A stretch of 64,000 nt of DNA. It comes from Caulobacterales bacterium. GTDB lineage: Bacteria > Pseudomonadota > Alphaproteobacteria > Caulobacterales > Caulobacteraceae. The stretch is from assembly GCA_947474395.1 (NCBI GenBank), contig CANJID010000004.1, positions 1 through 64,000 of the forward strand, read 5' to 3'. This document shows positions 60,324-64,000 of this stretch, one piece after another. The notes beneath the pieces were generated by a model. It was not told the origin of the DNA. It did not search any database and was given only the letters and a program-made list of their open reading frames with translations. The position numbers and the translations under genes were made by a program. The stretch's first letter is position 1. Each line of letters starts with the position of its first letter.

Positions 60324-61193
60324 TCATTGCTTGAAGCCCGAGTCCGGGGGCCAGGCGGACGAGTTGCCGAACTCCTCGAAGGAGCGGATGCGGCCGTCGA
60401 CGACCTTAAGGATTTCGCACTCGTAAGTCGCGTCAGGCCGGTCCTTGTAGGCGTTGGGCATCAGGAAGCTGACGACCACGATCCCTCGCTCCACATCGAC
60501 GATCGGAAAGCGCCGGCCGACGGGGGACCCCGCGCGGACGCCGTCGAAGCTGGTCAGGCAGGAGCCGACGCCGTCGGGCCCGTTGTTGGTGACCTTGCCG
60601 CCCAGGTAATATTTGTCGCAGCGGTAGCCGAGCGGGACGCCGGCGCTCGAATGGGCGCCGATGCCGTCGAGATAGAGGCCGGCGATGCGGATCAGCTCGG
60701 CGCGGGTGGAGCGGCGCGCGGCCGGAACGACCGCCTCGTAGAGGATGTCCGGATAGAGCAGCTCCTCAGGATGGAAATAGCGCCCCGGGGTGGTGTTCCA
60801 GGCGATCTCGCTCTCAACCACGACCCGGTTCTTCAGGCGGATGCGCAGGAGCAGCGGGGTCAGCCCGCCGTCTCGGCGCTCGAACACCCCGGCGAAGACG
60901 GCGTTGCCGGTCACCGGATCGGCGAATCGATAGCCGGCGCGAACCCGCTTCAGCGTCTTCCACACCCCCGCGTCCGGCCGGGTCGCCAGGGTGTTCTCGC
61001 GGGTCTCGGCGCCTTTCGAGAGGGCAAGGGCGGTGAAATCCTGGGCGGCGGCGCGATCGATGTAGCGGTCGAGGGCGGTCATCAGACAGCCGCGATCACA
61101 GCCGGCGACAGCGGCCGGCGCGGAGGCGGCGGCGACGACCATAGCCGTCGCCAGGACGCCCCCCAGCGCCCACACCGCCCGCAACCTACGCAT
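60324..61193 (-). CDS. Exported protein (DUF8021-like)
   Basis: A 289-residue exported protein, signal peptide ending AAVAG, beginning with CDRGCLMTALDRYIDRAAAQDFTALALSKGAETREN, which resembles the SnoaL-related DUF8021 fold. Cys pairs (CDRGC, RCDKYY, SCLTSF and YECEIL) suggest disulfides. It leads the leftward operon with copy 5 WEGD and DUF6152, and diverges from the TetR gene. Function unknown. Confidence 0.78.
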   Translation of the reverse strand: MRRLRAVWALGGVLATAMVVAAASAPAAVAGCDRGCLMTALDRYIDRAAAQDFTALALSKGAETRENTLATRPDAGVWKTLKRVRAGYRFADPVTGNAVFAGVFERRDGGLTPLLLRIRLKNRVVVESEIAWNTTPGRYFHPEELLYPDILYEAVVPAARRSTRAELIRIAGLYLDGIGAHSSAGVPLGYRCDKYYLGGKVTNNGPDGVGSCLTSFDGVRAGSPVGRRFPIVDVERGIVVVSFLMPNAYKDRPDATYECEILKVVDGRIRSFEEFGNSSAWPPDSGFKQ

Positions 61194-61229
61194 CGAACCC
61201 CGCCCTCCCGGCTCCGAAGGGCAGCGAAG

Positions 61230-61244
61230 CCTAGCGTTGCTAGG
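61230..61244. promoter_or_regulatory. Perfect inverted repeat, candidate TetR operator
   Basis: CCTAGC (61230-61235) and GCTAGG (61239-61244) form a perfect 6-bp inverted repeat with a three-base spacer, midway between the divergent tetR gene (61280) and the operon at 61193. A site here could control both directions. Confidence 0.65.
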
Positions 61245-61279
61245 TTGTCAACGCGCCTTGTTGCGGGCAGGAAGGAGTC

Positions 61280-61828
61280 ATGGGGCTGGAACGCGATGCG
61301 ATCATCGGGGTGGCGCTGGAACTGCTGGACGAGGTCGGGCTCGAAGGCCTGACCACGCGGCGGCTGGCGCAGGCGCTCGGCATCAAGGGCCCGTCGCTCT
61401 ATTGGCACTTCAAGAGCAAGCGCGAGATGCTCGATCACATGGCGGAGGCCATGATCGCCCAGAGCTGGCCGACGGCGAGCCCGCTGGAGCCCGGCCAGCC
61501 CTGGGCCGAGTGGCTGGCCGACCGCGCCTATTCCCTGCGCCGGGCGGCCCTGTCCCGGCGGGACGGGGCTTTGCTGATGATGGGCCAGAAGCCGACGGGG
61601 GAGAGCCCGACGTTCCCCGCCATGGTCCGCCGGCTGGAGGGGGCCGGGTTCACCGCGGCCGAGGCGCAGCACGCCCTGATGAGCGCCGGCCGCTACAGCC
61701 TCGGTTGGGCCGCGGCCGAACAGGCGGCGATGGAGCGGCCGACCGGCATCGACTACGAGGCGGCCTTCGCCTTCGGCCTGCGGGCGCTGGTGGACGGCCT
61801 GGCCCTGCATCTCGCCCGAAACGGATAG
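61280..61828 (+). CDS. TetR/AcrR family regulator
   Basis: A 182-residue repressor with HTH LLDEVGLEGLTTRRLAQALGIKGPSLYWHFKSKREMLDHM. It shares the start MGLER and HTH pattern with the regulator at 45679. AGGAG lies upstream of ATG 61280. It diverges from the operon at 61193, with a palindrome between. It is likely the local repressor of that operon. Confidence 0.92.
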   Translation: MGLERDAIIGVALELLDEVGLEGLTTRRLAQALGIKGPSLYWHFKSKREMLDHMAEAMIAQSWPTASPLEPGQPWAEWLADRAYSLRRAALSRRDGALLMMGQKPTGESPTFPAMVRRLEGAGFTAAEAQHALMSAGRYSLGWAAAEQAAMERPTGIDYEAAFAFGLRALVDGLALHLARNG

Positions 61829-61880
61829 GCCATCTGCATCGAGCGCCAAGCCGCACTTCGCCTGACGCCCGGCCAAGAAA

Positions 61881-61909
61881 AAACGGGCCGGCGCTGGGCC
61901 GACCCGTTT
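61881..61909 (-). terminator. Intrinsic terminator on the leftward strand
   Basis: AAACGGG and CCCGTTT arms (61881-61887, 61903-61909) with further GC pairs inside; on the leftward strand the stem is followed by TTTTTTCTT. It lies downstream of cspA and converges on the end of the tetR gene. Confidence 0.75.
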
Positions 61910-61959
61910 CAAGTCTTGCGATGCGGAGCCCCTGAGGGATCCGCCTCCGCTCGTGGCCC

Positions 61960-61986
61960 CGAGCCTTTTCTATGAAAAGGCTCGGA
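61960..61986. terminator. Strong stem-loop near the csp 3' region
   Basis: CCGAGCCTTTTC pairs with GAAAAGGCTCGG around a TAT loop, 12 perfect pairs. It is followed by ATTTCTAG on the + strand and sits between tetR and the palindromic repeat at 62001. Probably a terminator for tetR on the + strand or a bidirectional one. Confidence 0.6.
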
Positions 61987-62000
61987 TTTCTAGATGCGTA

Positions 62001-62046
62001 GGGCGCGTCCGAGCGGCGAACCGCTCACACTTCGCCCGACGCGCTC
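62001..62046. repeat. Dispersed palindromic element, copy 3
   Basis: A shorter copy of the 24685/34076 element: GGGCGCGTC at the left, GACGCGCTC at the right, GGCGAA/TTCGCC inside and the CCGCTCACAC centre. It ends on the first base of the cspA stop codon. Confidence 0.7.
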
Positions 62047-62255
62047 TAGACGGCCTGGAGCTGACCCGCCGACATCTTGCCGCTGCGGTTATCCCGCTCC
62101 AGCTCGTAGGAGAGCTTTTGGCCTTCATGGATCGAGCCGAGGCCCGAACGCTCCACCGCCGAGATGTGCACGAAAACGTCGTTGCCGCCGTCTTCGGGCT
62201 GGATGAAGCCGAAGCCCTTAGTGCCGTTGAACCACTTCACAGTTCCGGTAGCCAT
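62046..62255 (-). CDS. cspA: Cold shock protein
   Basis: A 69-residue single-stranded nucleic-acid-binding cold-shock domain protein. RNP1 KGFGFIQ and RNP2 DVFVHIS are intact (residues 13-19 and 26-32), with [15 protein letters not shown] at the N-terminus. Length is normal. The leader (62256-62340) has weak ribosome-site similarity. It acts as an RNA chaperone. Confidence 0.95.
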   Translation of the reverse strand: MATGTVKWFNGTKGFGFIQPEDGGNDVFVHISAVERSGLGSIHEGQKLSYELERDNRSGKMSAGQLQAV

Positions 62256-62584
62256 AGTGTGTTTTCTTTCGGATATAAGTATTCACCACATGCCGACCGG
62301 CATGGGAGATCAAATGTCGGAGAGGGTCGAGGGCAGGCTCGGGGCTCGATCCAAAATCGAGCGAGGAGAGCAACCGAACCAAAGCGATATTCGATTTGCC
62401 CCTGTCGCACGAATTCCCTGCGGGGTCAAGGGATAAGGGGGATTTTGCCTGAGAATCCCCCCCTATTACAGCCACGCCCTATTCCAAAAACTGAAGCAAC
62501 GTCCTAGATTTAAACGGAATGCCCCTGGACGCGGCGGCGCGCCTGCAATGGCGCCGCCCGGCGGCGGTACAAGGAATAGCGAGC
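62256..62584. other. Divergent region between cspA and a DUF2188 gene
   Basis: A 329-base non-coding stretch. It contains a GCTCGAT/ATCGAGC hairpin at 62344-62362 and a short TGCCG/CGGCA repeat near 62291. The leader of cspA is expected here but no cold-box sequence was recognised. I saw no convincing small gene. Confidence 0.5.
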
Positions 62585-62803
62585 ATGAGCGCAAAGAACG
62601 GGCCCGATCGCGCCACCTTCACTGTGGCTCCTCACCAGGGCGGCTGGGCGGTCGAGCACGACGGCGAATATTCCGATCCCTGCTCGTCCAAGGAAGAAGC
62701 CAAGGCGATGGCCAACAAGCGGGCGCGGGCTTCCCAGGACGCCGGCAAGCCCTGCCGCGTGCGGGTGAGCGGGGAACTGGGCTTCTTCGCCACCGTCGAC
62801 TAG
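62585..62803 (+). CDS. DUF2188 family small protein
   Basis: A 72-residue protein: TFTVAPHQGGWAVEHDGEYSDPCSSKEEAKAMANKRARASQDAGKPCRVRVSGELGFFATVD. The GGWAV strand, KEEA helix and CRV strand match DUF2188. Function unknown. ATG 62585 is preferred over the upstream 62519. Confidence 0.82.
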   Translation: MSAKNGPDRATFTVAPHQGGWAVEHDGEYSDPCSSKEEAKAMANKRARASQDAGKPCRVRVSGELGFFATVD

Positions 62804-62816
62804 AGCCCCTCTGCGG

Positions 62817-64000
62817 CTACTCCAGCACGATCGGCTTGCGGTGCGTTTCGATGCCGAAGCGGCTGTAGGCCAAGCCGGCCACCAGGCAGGCGAAGGCCAG
62901 GAACAGGAACGCCGGCTGGACCGCGTCCATGGTCGCCTTGGGGTTCACCAGATTTCCGGTTCCCGCGATCAGCCCCATCACCAGCGGCCCCACGATCTTG
63001 CCGAGCCCGCCTGAGGCGGCCGCCAGCCCCGTGCCCATGGCGGCGCTGCGCACCGGATAGACCTCTGCGGCGTAGGGGTTGAGGTTGGAAAACCCCCCGT
63101 CGAAGAAGACCTGCCCGCAGACCAGGAACAGCAGGAAGAGCGGGATCATGCCGAGGTAGTCGGCGTGGAAGACCGCCGCCAGGCCTAGGAACAGGGCGCC
63201 CCCGTAGCCGTGGAGCCAGCCGCTCTTCACCCGCCCGAACTTCATCGGCAGGACCACGAACAGGCACCGGCCCAGGGTCCCGGCAAGGCTGACCCAGATG
63301 AAGGTGGCGGCCGCCTTTTGGGGAGCGACGTGCAGGACCTGGGCGACGATGGTGGGCCCCCACAGCAGGACCCCGGCGTAGGCGGTGCCGATGCCGACCT
63401 GGACCAGGAAGATGAGCCAGAAGCGCCGGGGCACGCGCCAGAGTTCGCTCACCGGCACGCGGGGCGGCGGGGCGCTTTCGGGGGGCAGCGCGACCTCGCG
63501 GCCGATCATCTTCGAGAGGGCGGCGCGAGCCTTCTCGCCGCGACCGTTGGCGGCGAGCCAGCGGGGCGATTCCGGAACCACGAAGGCGATGGCGATCCCC
63601 ACCACGATGGGCAGGGCGCCCAGGGCCGCGACCCCCCGCCATCCGAGCATGGGATAGAGGGCGGCCACCACCACGGAGGCCAGGACCACCCCGAGGGAGG
63701 CGGGGACCCCGAGGCTCGAGCCGATGGGCGTGCGCCAGCGCGTCGGGGTGTATTCGACGATCAGGGCGAACTGGCTCGCCCCCGCGCCGCCGTAGCCGAC
63801 CCCCACCATGAAGCGCAGGAAGGCGAACAGCATCCAGGCGCCCTCCGGGATCAGGGATACGGCCCCGGCGCTGAGGCAGTAGATGAAGGCGCAGCCCACC
63901 ACCACGACCTTGCGGCCATAGCGGTCGGACAGGCGGCCGAAGATCAGGGCGCCGACCATGGCCCCCAGGCCCGCCGACAGCAGGATGATGGTGGTCTGGC
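62817..64000 (-). CDS. MFS transporter, partial
   Basis: The 5' end lies beyond the window; the frame stays open to the last base (QTTIILLSAGLGAMVGAL). GALIFGRLSDRYGRK is the MFS motif A, and VVPESPRWLAANGRGEKARAAL resembles sugar or aromatic-acid (AAHS) porters. At least nine more helices follow. It ends QCRPIVLE-like with the sequence HRKPIVLE. Substrate unknown, perhaps an organic acid. Confidence 0.88.
   Translation of the reverse strand, partial: QTTIILLSAGLGAMVGALIFGRLSDRYGRKVVVVGCAFIYCLSAGAVSLIPEGAWMLFAFLRFMVGVGYGGAGASQFALIVEYTPTRWRTPIGSSLGVPASLGVVLASVVVAALYPMLGWRGVAALGALPIVVGIAIAFVVPESPRWLAANGRGEKARAALSKMIGREVALPPESAPPPRVPVSELWRVPRRFWLIFLVQVGIGTAYAGVLLWGPTIVAQVLHVAPQKAAATFIWVSLAGTLGRCLFVVLPMKFGRVKSGWLHGYGGALFLGLAAVFHADYLGMIPLFLLFLVCGQVFFDGGFSNLNPYAAEVYPVRSAAMGTGLAAASGGLGKIVGPLVMGLIAGTGNLVNPKATMDAVQPAFLFLAFACLVAGLAYSRFGIETHRKPIVLE

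Noticed and set aside
62218-62475. Leftward small frame in the cspA leader
   Set aside because: No homology or ribosome site, and it overlaps the start of the well-supported cspA gene.

Overview
The window is GC-rich, densely coded chromosomal DNA of an alphaproteobacterium. A Caulobacteraceae member close to Phenylobacterium is the best guess. The guess rests on gene content (ECF sigma/ChrR cluster, thyA-folA operon, TonB-dependent receptor, carotenoid-oxygenase, CmcJ-like and SnoaL-like catabolic genes), many ATGA/TGATG gene overlaps, and intergenic palindromes of the type common in that group. I saw no tRNA, rRNA, CRISPR array, transposase or phage gene.

Region 1 (1-11 kb) is mainly housekeeping. 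It holds a secreted protein flanked by two copies of an aldo/keto reductase 3' end, the leftward operon thyA - MazG-like - folA - aldo/keto reductase, a HAD hydrolase and a GST. A LysR regulator then diverges from a run containing an unknown protein, a GNAT acyltransferase, an isochorismatase-fold protein, a small protein and an Mpl-like Mur ligase. Region 2 (10.2-16.2 kb) is a stress regulon: an ECF sigma factor with its zinc/cupin ChrR-type anti-sigma factor, divergent from an FAD oxidoreductase and a DUF1365 protein, followed by a lipase-like lipoprotein, DUF2177 and a cyclopropane-fatty-acid-synthase-type methyltransferase. Two outward-facing TGATCC-N18-TA promoters lie between the two arms. 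Region 3 (16.2-22 kb) has response regulators, a membrane histidine kinase, folD and a DMT transporter.

Region 4 (22-30 kb) carries a CmcJ-like oxidoreductase, an ArsR/SRPBCC pair, two cupins, an EF-hand lipoprotein, a phosphatase and an AI-2E transporter. Region 5 (28.7-46.3 kb) mixes a quinoprotein-type sugar dehydrogenase, a c-type cytochrome, an inactive HtrA-like protein, an MFS transporter, SnoaL-like proteins, an M28 peptidase, a second CmcJ-like enzyme coupled to a CaiB/BaiF CoA transferase, DUF6644 membrane proteins, a DUF6152 protein, a cytochrome b561 and a TetR regulator.

Region 6 (46.5-61.8 kb) looks like a periplasmic catabolic module. It has a low-complexity secreted protein, two 690-residue proteins each made of three SnoaL-like domains, a one-domain relative, a TonB-dependent receptor, a PQQ alcohol dehydrogenase with its cytochrome c, a carotenoid/lignostilbene-type dioxygenase, a second DUF6152 pair and a second TetR regulator. 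Five secreted proteins of one family, here called the WEGD family after its central motif, are spread over the window. I infer uptake and oxidation of a hydrophobic, perhaps aromatic or terpenoid, compound; the substrate cannot be read from the sequence. The window ends with cspA, a DUF2188 protein and an MFS transporter running off the edge.
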